From NCBI GenBank assembly GCA_040881985.1, contig JBBECE010000028.1:27726-91725 (forward strand): a stretch of 64,000 nt of DNA, read 5' to 3'. Positions within the stretch are counted from its first letter, which is position 1; the number at the start of each line of letters is the position of its first letter. This DNA is from JBBECE01 sp040881985 (lineage in GTDB: Bacteria > Pseudomonadota > Alphaproteobacteria > Rhizobiales > Devosiaceae). Under the pieces are notes generated by a model. The model worked only from the letters and a program-made list of their open reading frames with translations. It did not search any database and was not told the origin of the DNA. Both the position numbers and the translations under genes were made by a program. This document shows, one piece after another, positions 16,996-25,874 of this stretch.

Positions 16996-17124
16996 CGTCA
17001 CCTCTTGGCTCCCTTATCCCCGCCCTGTCTTGCCCACACAAGTCCCGCCGAATTCGACCATGCAGTCAAAAAAACCGCTGGCGCGCTTCAATCGGGCTTT
17101 CTAAGCTTGACCTCAAGGGCTGCT

Positions 17125-17142
17125 GCCATTTTGTTCAATGGC
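17125..17142. promoter_or_regulatory. Inverted repeat in the divergent purine-operon promoter region
   Basis: GCCATT-TTGTTC-AATGGC is a perfect 6-base inverted repeat in the 175-base gap between puuE-uraD (minus) and hiuH (plus). A TTGACC at 17107-17112 could be a -35 element whose -10 would fall inside the repeat. That is the right place for an operator controlling one or both arms of the purine locus. Confidence 0.35.
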
Positions 17143-17170
17143 GGGGAGTGCACAAAGTTCAGGCGGGGCG

Positions 17171-17539
17171 ATGGCCGGAGCCGGCGTAAAGGGAAAACTG
17201 ACCACCCACGTTCTCGACACGATGCACGGCAGGCCCGCCGCCGGCATGCGCGTCGAATTGCTGCATGTGCACGGCGACCACACCCATCATTTGACCAGCG
17301 CCACCACCAATGCCGACGGCCGACTCGATGCCCCGCTGCTCGAGGGCGAGCATTTTCATCCCGGCACCTATATTCTCGTCTTCGAAGTCGGCGCCTATTT
17401 CGAGAAACAGGGCGACGCCGCCACGGCCGCGTTCCTGACTTCCGTGCCGGTACAATTCCAGGTGGCCGATGCCGACGCCCATTATCACGTGCCGCTGCTC
17501 GTCTCGCCCTACGCCTACTCGACCTACCGGGGCAGTTGA
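17171..17539 (+). CDS. hiuH: 5-Hydroxyisourate hydrolase (transthyretin-like)
   Basis: A 122-residue protein of the transthyretin-related family: KLTTHVLDTMHGRPAAGM at the N-terminus, TTNADGRL in the middle, and the diagnostic C-terminal YRGS with an upstream HYHVPLLVSPYAYSTYRGS. It hydrolyses 5-hydroxyisourate to OHCU, the step between urate hydroxylase and UraD. I chose the ATG at 17171 with AGGCGGGGCG upstream; the ATG at 17138 has none. Its stop overlaps the xdhA start by one base. Confidence 0.93.
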   Translation: MAGAGVKGKLTTHVLDTMHGRPAAGMRVELLHVHGDHTHHLTSATTNADGRLDAPLLEGEHFHPGTYILVFEVGAYFEKQGDAATAAFLTSVPVQFQVADADAHYHVPLLVSPYAYSTYRGS

Positions 17540-19002
17540 TGCCGGCGCGCCATGAGATCAGGTTTTATCTCAACGATCGCTTCGTCAGCCTCGGCGACTT
17601 CGCCCCCGACAGGACGCTTCTCGACTACCTCCGCCTCGACCGGGGCCTCACCGGCACCAAGGAAGGCTGCGCCGAAGGCGATTGCGGCGCCTGCACCGTG
17701 TTGGTCGGAAGGCTGATCCACGGCGCGCTCAAATATGAAGCGGTCGATGCCTGCATTCGCTTTCTCGGCTCGCTCGATGCGACCCATGTCGTCACCGTCG
17801 AGGCTCTGAGCGCGCCCTCCGGCCCGCTGCATCCTGTCCAGCAGGCGATGGTTGCCCATCACGGCAGCCAATGCGGCTTCTGCACCCCGGGCTTCGTCAT
17901 GTCGCTCTATGCGCTCTGGATGCGCAATCCGAAGCCCGCCGCCGCCGCCATCGAGGAGGCGTTGCAGGGCAATCTCTGCCGCTGCACCGGCTATGCCCCG
18001 ATTATCCGGGCGGGCGAAGCGATCTCCGACTATGGCAGCAGCAATGCCGATCCCCTCGTCGCACACCGCGCCGACATGGCCGGAAAACTCGCGGCGCTGC
18101 ACGATGGCCGGCGCGTCGAGATCGGCGCGGGAAAGCAGCGCCTGATCCTGCCGGCTTCCGTCGACGATCTCGCCACGATCTTTGAAGCCGAACCGGGCGC
18201 CACCATCGTCGCCGGGGCGACGGATGTGGGACTCTGGGTCACCAAATTCATGCGCGACATTTCGCCCGCCGTGTTCATTTCCCATCTCGACGCGCTGCGG
18301 GCGATCTCCGTCGGCGCCAAGGCGCTCACCTTCGGCGCCGGCGTCACCTATTCCGACGCCTTCCCCATCATCGCCGAGCACATTCCGCAGCTCGCCGGGT
18401 TCTGGCTGAGGATCGGTGGCGAACAGGTCCGCAACATGGGCACCATCGGCGGCAATATCGCCAACGGCTCGCCGATTGGCGACACACCCCCGCCCTTCAT
18501 CGCGCTGGGCGCGACCGTGACGCTGCGCAAGGGCAAGTCGCGCCGCTCCGTCCTGCTCGAAGACTTCTTCGTCGCCTATGGCAAGCAGGACCGCGCCCCC
18601 GGTGAATTCGTCGAGAAGGTCGACGTCCCCCTTGCCGCCGCCAACGACCGCTTCGCCGCGTACAAGATTTCCAAGCGCCGCGATGAGGACATTTCCTCAC
18701 TCTGCGGCGCCTTTTGCCTCTCCTTCGCCGGCGAGACGGTGACGCAAGCCCGCATCGCCTTCGGCGGCATGGCCGCGATCCCAAAGCGGGCAAAAGCCGT
18801 CGAGGCGGCGCTGACGGGAAAACCCTTCACCGAGCAGAATGTCGCCGCCGCGATGCAGAAATTCGCCGACGACTTCACCCCGCTCACCGACTGGCGCGCC
18901 TCCGCCGCCTACCGAATGCTGGCCGCCAAAAACCTCCTCCGCCGCTTCTGGCTGGAGCATCAGGGCGTGCCGGCAAAGCTCGAGCGCCGGAGGGTGGCAT
19001 GA
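17539..19002 (+). CDS. xdhA: Xanthine dehydrogenase small subunit (2Fe-2S and FAD)
   Basis: A 487-residue subunit. The plant-type 2Fe-2S cluster cysteines are 44, 49, 52 and 72; the second cluster uses CGFC (112, 115) and CRC (147, 149). A molybdopterin-dehydrogenase FAD domain follows (VAGATDVGLWVTK near 225, then GGNIANGSPIGDTPPPFIALGA), with a CO-dehydrogenase-flavoprotein C-terminal domain after it. It passes electrons from the XdhB molybdenum site to NAD. The ATG at 17539 overlaps the hiuH stop. The much longer upstream open frame runs antisense to puuE and is not coding. Confidence 0.95.
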   Translation: MPARHEIRFYLNDRFVSLGDFAPDRTLLDYLRLDRGLTGTKEGCAEGDCGACTVLVGRLIHGALKYEAVDACIRFLGSLDATHVVTVEALSAPSGPLHPVQQAMVAHHGSQCGFCTPGFVMSLYALWMRNPKPAAAAIEEALQGNLCRCTGYAPIIRAGEAISDYGSSNADPLVAHRADMAGKLAALHDGRRVEIGAGKQRLILPASVDDLATIFEAEPGATIVAGATDVGLWVTKFMRDISPAVFISHLDALRAISVGAKALTFGAGVTYSDAFPIIAEHIPQLAGFWLRIGGEQVRNMGTIGGNIANGSPIGDTPPPFIALGATVTLRKGKSRRSVLLEDFFVAYGKQDRAPGEFVEKVDVPLAAANDRFAAYKISKRRDEDISSLCGAFCLSFAGETVTQARIAFGGMAAIPKRAKAVEAALTGKPFTEQNVAAAMQKFADDFTPLTDWRASAAYRMLAAKNLLRRFWLEHQGVPAKLERRRVA

Positions 19003-19006
19003 AACA

Positions 19007-19046
19007 GAACCCCCTCCCCAACCCTCCCCACAAGGGGCAGGGTGAA
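19007..19046. repeat. Short C/G-rich hairpin element inserted between xdhA and xdhB
   Basis: CCCTCCCC at 19022-19029 can pair with GGGGCAGGG at 19034-19042 (one bulge), and a second CCCCTCCCC lies just before. It resembles the CCCTCCCC-ACAAGGGG type intergenic repeats common in Rhizobiales. It accounts for most of the 67-base gap between two genes whose relatives are usually almost touching. No clear ribosome site for xdhB follows it. Confidence 0.55.
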
Positions 19047-19069
19047 CTCCGATCCCCCAAACGCGCCTG

Positions 19070-21397
19070 ATGGACAAAACCGCGACCCGCAAGCCCCTGC
19101 AGGGCGGCACGCGCCAGCCGCTCCCCCACGATTCCGCCGCCAAGCACGTCTCCGGCCGCGCCGACTACATTGACGATCTCGTCGAACCCGCGGGACTGCT
19201 GCATGCTTATCTGGGTCTCGCCGACCGCGCCCATGCCGAGATCGCCGCGCTCGACCTCGCCGCTGTCCACGCCGCCCCGGGCGTTGTCGCCGTGTTGACC
19301 CACGAGGACGTTCCCGGCGTCAACGAAATCTCGACGGTCCATCGCCATGACGAGCCGATCTTCGCCGAGACGCTGGTGCAGTTTCTCGGCCAGCCGGTCT
19401 TCGCGGTTATCGCCGAGACGCGCGATCAAGCCCGCCGCGCCGCGACCCTTGCGAAAATCTCCTGGCGCGACCTGCCCGCCATCCTCGACATCGAGGCGGC
19501 GCTGGCCGCCGGCGGCACACTCGTCACTGAACCCTTGAAACTCGAGCGCGGCGACGTCGCCCAAGGGCTCAAGTCAGCGAAGCACCGCCTCAAGGGCAAG
19601 GTGGTCATTGGCGGCCAGGAGCATTTCTATCTCGAAGGCCAGGTATCGATGGCGATCCCCGGCGAGGACGACGAGATCAGGGTCCTGGCCTCGACCCAGC
19701 ACCCTTCCGAAGTCCAGCACATGGTCGCCCATGCGCTCGCCGTCCCCGCCAACGCCGTGACCGTTGAGACCCGCCGCATGGGCGGCGGCTTCGGCGGCAA
19801 AGAGACGCAGGCCAATCTCTTCGCCGTCGTCGCCGCCATCGCCGCCAAAAAACTCGGCCGCGCCGTCAAAATCCGCCCCGACCGCGACGACGATTTCACC
19901 ATCACCGGCAAGCGCCACGACTTCCTTGCCTCCTGGGAGGTCGGTTTCAGCGACGACGGAAAAATCGCCGCGCTCGACGCGGTCTTTGCGGCGCGCGCCG
20001 GCTGGTCGGCGGACCTCAGCGGCCCGGTCACCGACCGCGCGCTCTTTCACGCCGACAATTGCTATTTCTTCCCCGCCGTCCGGCTCGTTTCCAAGCCATT
20101 GAAAACCAATACTGTTTCCAATACCGCGTTTCGCGGCTTCGGCGGCCCGCAGGGGATGATCGGCGGCGAGCGGATCATCGAGGAAATTGCCTATGCGCTG
20201 GGCAAGGATCCCCTTGAGATCAGAAAAGCCAATCTCTACGGCACCAAAGACCGCAACATCACGCCCTACCACCAGACGATCACCGACAATATCGCCGCAA
20301 AACTGATCGCCGAGCTCGAAGACTCGTCCGGCTATCGGCGCCGCCGCGCCGAAATTGTGAAGTTCAACAATGCCAGCAAGATCATCCGCCGCGGCATATC
20401 GCTGGTGCCGGTCAAGTTCGGGATTTCTTTCACCTCCACCTGGCACAATCAGGCGGGCGCGTTGGTGCATGTCTATCGCGACGGTTCGATCCATCTCAAT
20501 CACGGCGGCACCGAGATGGGCCAAGGCCTTTACATCAAGGTCGCGCAGGTTCTCGCCGACGCCTTCCAGGTCGATCTTGACCGGGTGAAGATCACCGCCG
20601 CCACCACCGGCAAGGTACCGAACACCTCGGCGACCGCCGCCTCCGCCGGCTCCGATCTCAACGGCATGGCCGCCTTCAATGCCGCGACGCAGATCAAGGC
20701 CCGGCTGATCGCCTATGCAGCCGCTCGTTACGATGTCCCCGAAAGCGAAATCTCCTTTGAGCCCAACCGCGTTCGCATCGGCGAAAAACTCGCCGATTGG
20801 GACGATCTCGTCGCCGAGGCCTATCTGGCGCGGGTGCATTTGAGCGCCGCGGGTTTTTACAAGACCCCCGACATTCATTGGGACCGCGCCAAGGGCCAGG
20901 GCCGCCCCTTCTATTACTTCGCCTATGGCGCCTCGGTCTCGGAAGTCGCAATCGACACGCTGACCGGCGAGTATTTCGTCGATCGCGTCGACATTCTTCA
21001 CGATGTCGGGCGCTCGCTGAACCCGGCCATCGATCTCGGCCAGGTCGAAGGCGGGTTCATCCAGGGCATGGGCTGGCTGACCACCGAGGAACTCTGGTGG
21101 GACGACAAGGGACGTCTCCGCACCCACGCGCCCTCGACCTACAAGATCCCCGTCGCCTCCGACACCCCGCCGATCTTCAACATCAGGCTCGTCGACTGGA
21201 GCGAGAACCGCGAGCCGACCATCGGCCGCTCGAAAGCCGTCGGCGAGCCGCCTTTGATGCTGGCGATTTCCGTCGTCGAAGCTCTGTCGATGGCGGTCGC
21301 CAGCGTCGCCGATTACAAGATCTGCCCCCGCCTCGATACCCCGGTCACCCCCGAGCGCGTCCTGATGGCGGTCGAAAAATTGCGGGGTGCCGCATGA
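19070..21397 (+). CDS. xdhB: Xanthine dehydrogenase molybdopterin-binding large subunit
   Basis: A 775-residue subunit with the aldehyde-oxidase/xanthine-dehydrogenase a/b hammerhead (residues 20-130) and molybdenum-binding domain. Recognisable blocks are RRMGGGFGGKETQ (about 237), the substrate/Mo region RGFGGPQGMI (about 355), GGTEMGQGLY (about 480) and C-terminal GEPPLMLAISVVEA, where the glutamate is catalytic. It oxidises hypoxanthine and xanthine to urate. The start shown is the first ATG after the hairpin element. XdhC overlaps its end (ATGA). Confidence 0.95.
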   Translation: MDKTATRKPLQGGTRQPLPHDSAAKHVSGRADYIDDLVEPAGLLHAYLGLADRAHAEIAALDLAAVHAAPGVVAVLTHEDVPGVNEISTVHRHDEPIFAETLVQFLGQPVFAVIAETRDQARRAATLAKISWRDLPAILDIEAALAAGGTLVTEPLKLERGDVAQGLKSAKHRLKGKVVIGGQEHFYLEGQVSMAIPGEDDEIRVLASTQHPSEVQHMVAHALAVPANAVTVETRRMGGGFGGKETQANLFAVVAAIAAKKLGRAVKIRPDRDDDFTITGKRHDFLASWEVGFSDDGKIAALDAVFAARAGWSADLSGPVTDRALFHADNCYFFPAVRLVSKPLKTNTVSNTAFRGFGGPQGMIGGERIIEEIAYALGKDPLEIRKANLYGTKDRNITPYHQTITDNIAAKLIAELEDSSGYRRRRAEIVKFNNASKIIRRGISLVPVKFGISFTSTWHNQAGALVHVYRDGSIHLNHGGTEMGQGLYIKVAQVLADAFQVDLDRVKITAATTGKVPNTSATAASAGSDLNGMAAFNAATQIKARLIAYAAARYDVPESEISFEPNRVRIGEKLADWDDLVAEAYLARVHLSAAGFYKTPDIHWDRAKGQGRPFYYFAYGASVSEVAIDTLTGEYFVDRVDILHDVGRSLNPAIDLGQVEGGFIQGMGWLTTEELWWDDKGRLRTHAPSTYKIPVASDTPPIFNIRLVDWSENREPTIGRSKAVGEPPLMLAISVVEALSMAVASVADYKICPRLDTPVTPERVLMAVEKLRGAA

Positions 21398-22263
21398 GCC
21401 TGGCCCCCGCCGACCTCGACGCCTTCCTCGCCCGCGCCGCCGCCGCGGTGCTCGTCGAAGTCACCGCTACCCGCGGCTCGACCCCACGCGAGGCTGGGGC
21501 CTTCATGCTGGTCGCGGCAACAGAATCCCTCGGCACCATCGGCGGCGGCCAGCTCGAATACATGGCCATCGACGAAGCCCGTCAGCTTATCGCGCGGCGC
21601 CGCATCGCCAAATCGAAGCAACGCGCCGAGATGGACGTGCCGCTCGGCCCCGAAATCGGCCAGTGCTGCGGCGGCCGCGTCGAACTCACGCTGAGGCTCC
21701 TTGATCCGCAGGCAGCAAAAACCCTGCGCGCCCGTCTCGACCTTGAAGTCGCCCGCCTGCCGCATGTCTATGTCTTCGGCGCCGGCCATGTCGGCAAGGC
21801 CCTCGCTCTTGCGCTGGCGCCTTTGCCCTTCCGCACATTCATCGTCGAAACCCGCACCGCCGAGCTCGAAAATCTCCCCGGCGGTGTCGAAGCGCGCCTT
21901 GCCGCCATCCCCGAAGCCATCGTCCGCGCCGCCCCCCAAGACTCCGCCTTCATCGTCCTCACCCACGACCATGCCCTCGATTTCATGATTGTCCGCGAGG
22001 CGCTGGCCCGCCCCGACGCTTCCTATGTCGGCATGATCGGCTCGAAAACCAAGCGCGCCCGCTTTGCCCGCTGGTATCGCGCCGAAGGCGGCAATCCGGC
22101 CCGGCTTGCGCGTCTTGTCTGCCCCATCGGCGGGCATGATGTCCCCGACAAGCGCCCTGAAATCATTGCCGCATTGACCGCGGCGGAACTGCTGCGGCAC
22201 ATTGCGCTGGAAGCCTCGCCGGCCGTCACTTTGAAAAAGAGCGAGGTCGCGGGGACGGCATGA
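21394..22263 (+). CDS. xdhC: Xanthine dehydrogenase accessory protein
   Basis: A 289-residue XdhC/CoxI-family factor that binds molybdenum cofactor and helps sulfurate and insert it into XdhB. The N-terminal block has EVTATRGSTPREAGAFML and TIGGGQLEYMAIDEA. GQCCGGRVEL carries paired cysteines, and the C-terminal Rossmann domain starts VYVFGAGHVGKALALAL. The start overlaps the xdhB stop, and its own stop overlaps the ABC ATPase start, tying enzyme maturation and transport into one transcript. Confidence 0.93.
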   Translation: MSLAPADLDAFLARAAAAVLVEVTATRGSTPREAGAFMLVAATESLGTIGGGQLEYMAIDEARQLIARRRIAKSKQRAEMDVPLGPEIGQCCGGRVELTLRLLDPQAAKTLRARLDLEVARLPHVYVFGAGHVGKALALALAPLPFRTFIVETRTAELENLPGGVEARLAAIPEAIVRAAPQDSAFIVLTHDHALDFMIVREALARPDASYVGMIGSKTKRARFARWYRAEGGNPARLARLVCPIGGHDVPDKRPEIIAALTAAELLRHIALEASPAVTLKKSEVAGTA

Positions 22264-23819
22264 ACAACCGGGCAGAGCCATACCGGCTGGAGCTGACGGG
22301 GATCACCAAGCGATTCCCGGGCGTCCTCGCCAACGACAATGTTTCGCTGCATGTCAAAGCCGGCGAGATTCACGCGCTGCTCGGCGAAAACGGCGCTGGC
22401 AAGTCGACCCTTGTCAAGATGATCTACGGCATCATGGCGCCCGACGCCGGCGCCATCGAATGGGACGGCGCCCCGATCGCCATCAACAATCCCCGTGCCG
22501 CCCGCCGCCTCGGCATCGGCATGGTGTTCCAGCATTTCTCGCTGTTCGAGGCGATGACGGTGCTTGAAAACATCGCCCTCGGCCTCGACGCCAAGCTCTC
22601 GCCCCGCGAGCTCGAGGCCCGCGTCCGCGAAGTCCTCAAGCAATACGGCCTGAGCCTCGACCCGCACCGCGTCGTCTCGACCCTTTCGGTCGGCGAGCGC
22701 CAGCGCATCGAGATCGTCCGCGCGCTCTTGCTCAATCCGAAATTACTGATCATGGACGAGCCGACCTCGGTCCTCACCCCGCAGGAAGTCGAGCAGCTGT
22801 TTATTGTCCTGCGCCAGCTTGCCAAGGAAGGCTGCTCGATCCTCTACATTTCCCACAAGCTGCACGAGATAAAGGCGCTGTGCGAGACCGCGACGATCCT
22901 GCGGGGCGGCCGCTTCGTCGCCGAATGCGACCCGCGCCGTGAGACCTCGAAATCCATGGCCGAGCTGATGATCGGGGCCTCGCTCAAGGAGATCCAGCGT
23001 TCGCCCGGCCGGCATTTCGGCGAGGCGAAACTGGTGGTCAGGCGCCTCTCGGTTCCCGCCGCCGGCCATTTCGATATCCCGCTCCGCGACATCGGCTTCA
23101 CCGTTCGCGCCGGCGAGATTTTCGGCATCGCCGGGGTCGCCGGCAACGGCCAGAACGCGCTCCTGCTGGCGCTCTCCGGGGAAGTCACCTCCCCCGACTC
23201 CGGGGCGATCGCGGTCGATGGCGCGCGCGTCGGCAGGCTCGGCGCCAAGGCGCGGCGTCTGAAAGGCATGGCCTCGGTCCCCGAGGAGCGCAACGGCCAC
23301 GCCGCCGTCCCCGAATTCACCCTCGCCGACAATTCGATCCTCACCGCCCGCGACCGGCTGGGCATGGTGATAACCGGCTTGATCCGGCCGGGCGTCGCCC
23401 GCGCCTACACCGGAAAAGTCATCGACGCCTTCTCGGTCAAGGCGCTTGGTGCCGGCTCGACCGCCGGCTCGCTCTCCGGCGGCAATCTGCAGAAATACAT
23501 CATGGGCCGCGAAATTCTGCAGCGCCCCTCGGTGCTGGTCGTCTCCCAGCCGACCTGGGGCGTCGATGCCGGGGCCGCCGCCGCCATCCACCAGGCGCTG
23601 ATCGACCTTGCCGCGGCCGGCTCGGCCATCGTCGTCATCTCCCAGGACCTCGATGAGCTCCTCTCGCTCTGCGACACCATCGCGGTCATCAACGAGGGGC
23701 GCCTCAGCCCCGCCATGGCCGTCGCCGACGCCGACGCCGACATCGAGAAAATCGGCCTGTTGATGGGCGGCATCCATGGCGAGAGCCACCTGGCGGCGGA
23801 GGCGGCGCATGCGGCTTAA
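22260..23819 (+). CDS. Nucleoside/purine ABC importer, tandem ATP-binding protein (YufO/NupA-like)
   Basis: A 519-residue protein with two ABC domains. The first has a canonical Walker A (GENGAGKST), signature TLSVGERQR and Walker B LLIMDEPTSVL. The second has the degenerate P-loop GVAGNGQ and LSGGNLQKYIMGREI typical of this family. It works with the two permeases and the BMP-type binding protein that follow. Location between xdhC and puuD argues for uptake of purine bases, nucleosides or urate. The permease gene starts 11 bases before its stop. Confidence 0.92.
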   Translation: MNNRAEPYRLELTGITKRFPGVLANDNVSLHVKAGEIHALLGENGAGKSTLVKMIYGIMAPDAGAIEWDGAPIAINNPRAARRLGIGMVFQHFSLFEAMTVLENIALGLDAKLSPRELEARVREVLKQYGLSLDPHRVVSTLSVGERQRIEIVRALLLNPKLLIMDEPTSVLTPQEVEQLFIVLRQLAKEGCSILYISHKLHEIKALCETATILRGGRFVAECDPRRETSKSMAELMIGASLKEIQRSPGRHFGEAKLVVRRLSVPAAGHFDIPLRDIGFTVRAGEIFGIAGVAGNGQNALLLALSGEVTSPDSGAIAVDGARVGRLGAKARRLKGMASVPEERNGHAAVPEFTLADNSILTARDRLGMVITGLIRPGVARAYTGKVIDAFSVKALGAGSTAGSLSGGNLQKYIMGREILQRPSVLVVSQPTWGVDAGAAAAIHQALIDLAAAGSAIVVISQDLDELLSLCDTIAVINEGRLSPAMAVADADADIEKIGLLMGGIHGESHLAAEAAHAA

Positions 23820-24915
23820 GTTCGAAAAGCGACCCGAAGCCTCGACCGCGATGCTCTACCTCACCCCCGTCGCCGCGGTGCTCATCACCATGGCGCTGGG
23901 TGGGGTGGTCTTCTCGCTGATCGGCTTCGACGGCTTCGGCGCGGTTCGGGAGATTTTCATCTCTCCGCTGGTCAACGCCTATAAATGGCAGGATCTGGCG
24001 GTCAAGGCCGCCCCGCTGGTCATCATCGCGGTGGGCCTCAGCATCGGCTACCGCGCCAATGTGTGGAATATCGGCGCCGAGGGCCAGTATATCGTCGGGG
24101 CGCTGGCGGGCACGGGGGTTGCGCTGCTCACCCACCAGATGAGCGGCTTCTGGATTCTGCCGGCGATGATGCTGGCCGGCGTGCTCGGCGGCATGGCCTG
24201 GGCCTCGATCCCCGCCTTTCTGCGCACGCGCCTTCAGGTCAACGAAATCCTGACGACGCTGATGCTGACCTATGTCGCGGTCTACATCCTCAACTATCTC
24301 GTCTTCGGCCCGTGGAAGAGCCCGACCTCTTTCGGCCAGCCGCAGACCGTGCTCTTCAGTCCCAGCCAGTCGCTGCCCTATCTCATTGCCGGCACGGTGG
24401 TGCGCTGGAATGCGCTGATCGCGGTCGTCGTCGTGCTCGTCGCCTGGTTCGTGATGACCCGCTCGGTCTTCGGCTTCCAGATCCGTGTCGTTGGCAGCGC
24501 GCCGCAGGCCGCTCGCCATGGCGGATTCTCGGCCGACCGGACGGTCTGGCTCGCGCTGTTGGCCGGAGGCGGGCTTGCGGGATTCGCCGGCATTCTCGAA
24601 GCCGCCGGCCCCTTCGGGCACCTCATTCCGCAATTCCCGACCAACTACGGCTTCACCGCCATCATCGTCGCCTTCCTCGGACGGCTGCACCCCGTCGGCA
24701 TTCTCATCGCGGGCCTCGTGCTGGCACTGACCTTTGTCGGCGGGGAGATGGCGCAGACGACGATCGCTCTGCCCTTCCCGGCCGTCGGTGTCTTTCAGGC
24801 GATGATGCTGTTCCTGCTGCTCGCCGGCGATTTCTTCGTGCGCTATCGCCTCGTTCGCGTGAAGCCCAAGAGCGAAACCGCGCCCGCCGCAGAGACATCC
24901 ACGGAGGCGGCATGA
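23809..24915 (+). CDS. Nucleoside/purine ABC importer permease (first of pair)
   Basis: A 368-residue integral membrane protein of the BPD_transp_2 family with about ten hydrophobic segments. Characteristic blocks are ALVITMALGGVVFSLIGFDG-like N-terminal helices, IGYRANVWNIGAEGQYIVGAL and FTAIIVAFLGRLHPVGIL. I chose the ATG at 23809 inside the last codons of the ATPase gene; the frame from 23776 would only add an Arg-rich leader. It pairs with the next permease to form the channel. Confidence 0.9.
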   Translation: MRLKFEKRPEASTAMLYLTPVAAVLITMALGGVVFSLIGFDGFGAVREIFISPLVNAYKWQDLAVKAAPLVIIAVGLSIGYRANVWNIGAEGQYIVGALAGTGVALLTHQMSGFWILPAMMLAGVLGGMAWASIPAFLRTRLQVNEILTTLMLTYVAVYILNYLVFGPWKSPTSFGQPQTVLFSPSQSLPYLIAGTVVRWNALIAVVVVLVAWFVMTRSVFGFQIRVVGSAPQAARHGGFSADRTVWLALLAGGGLAGFAGILEAAGPFGHLIPQFPTNYGFTAIIVAFLGRLHPVGILIAGLVLALTFVGGEMAQTTIALPFPAVGVFQAMMLFLLLAGDFFVRYRLVRVKPKSETAPAAETSTEAA

Positions 24916-25841
24916 GCGTCGATCTCATCATCCCGATCATCATGACGCTCATTCCGGCGGCAACGCCCATATTGCTCGCGGCACAGGGCGAGCTCGTCGC
25001 GGAGAAATCCGGCGTGCTCAATCTCGGCATCGAGGGCATGATGCTCACTGGCGCGGTCATCACCGCCGCGGTCATGCTGATCACCGGGAACGTCTGGCTC
25101 GCCATTTTGTGCGCGGCGCTCGCCGCTTCCACCGCGGCGCTGATCTTCGGTTTCCTCACCCTTTCGCTTTCGGCCAATCAGGTGGCGACGGGTCTGGCGC
25201 TCACCATTCTCGGCACCGGGTTTTCCGCGCTGTTCGGCCAGCCTTTCACCGGCAAGGCGGTGCCGCTGTTCAAATCGCCCTTCCCCGCCGAGCTCGCCGC
25301 CGATCCCTTCTGGCGCCTGTTTTTCGGCTATTCGCCGCTCGTCTATTTCTCGCTCGCCATGGTGGTTCTGATCTGGTGGTTCCTGCAGCGCACACGGCCG
25401 GGCCTGATCCTGAGGGCGGTGGGGGAATCCGACATTTCGGCCCATTCGATCGGTTATTCGGTGATCGGGGTGCGCTATCTGGCGGTCGCTTTCGGCGGCG
25501 CCATGGCCGGGATTGCGGGCGCCTGCTACCCGCTGATGCTCACTCCGCAATGGGTCGAGCGGCTGACCTCCGGCCGCGGCTGGATCGCACTGGCGCTGGT
25601 CGTCTTTGCCGCGTGGCGGCCGTTCCGGCTTCTCGCCGGCGCCTATTTCTTCGGCCTGGTCATGACGCTTGAAGTCTATGCCAAGGCGTCCGGCGGAGGC
25701 TTCCGCATCCTGCCTTCCGAGGCCTGGGCAGCGCTGCCGTATCTGGCAACAATTCTCGTGCTGGTGCTGATTTCGATGCGCAGATCAGGCAGCACGAGCG
25801 CACCGGCCTGCCTCGGCAAGCCGTTTATTCCCGCAACCTGA
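24912..25841 (+). CDS. Nucleoside/purine ABC importer permease (second of pair)
   Basis: A 309-residue BPD_transp_2 permease. Diagnostic sequence is GELVAEKSGVLNLGIEGMMLTGA near residue 30, followed by NQVATGLALTILGTG and VGESDISAHSIGYSVIGVRYLAV. Its start overlaps the previous permease stop (ATGA). The overlapping long frame beginning at 23985 is only a shadow of the first permease. The BMP-type binding protein follows after 33 bases. Confidence 0.9.
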   Translation: MSVDLIIPIIMTLIPAATPILLAAQGELVAEKSGVLNLGIEGMMLTGAVITAAVMLITGNVWLAILCAALAASTAALIFGFLTLSLSANQVATGLALTILGTGFSALFGQPFTGKAVPLFKSPFPAELAADPFWRLFFGYSPLVYFSLAMVVLIWWFLQRTRPGLILRAVGESDISAHSIGYSVIGVRYLAVAFGGAMAGIAGACYPLMLTPQWVERLTSGRGWIALALVVFAAWRPFRLLAGAYFFGLVMTLEVYAKASGGGFRILPSEAWAALPYLATILVLVLISMRRSGSTSAPACLGKPFIPAT

Positions 25842-25874
25842 CGCAACAAGAAACCTGAACAAGGAGACTCGAAC

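Noticed and set aside
16546..19002. Apparent 818-residue extended xdhA
   Set aside because: The first 330 codons run antisense to puuE-uraD and out of frame with hiuH; the true start at 17539 overlaps the hiuH stop.
19574..21127. Open frame of 517 codons antisense to xdhB
   Set aside because: No domain resemblance, and the sense strand encodes an intact large subunit.
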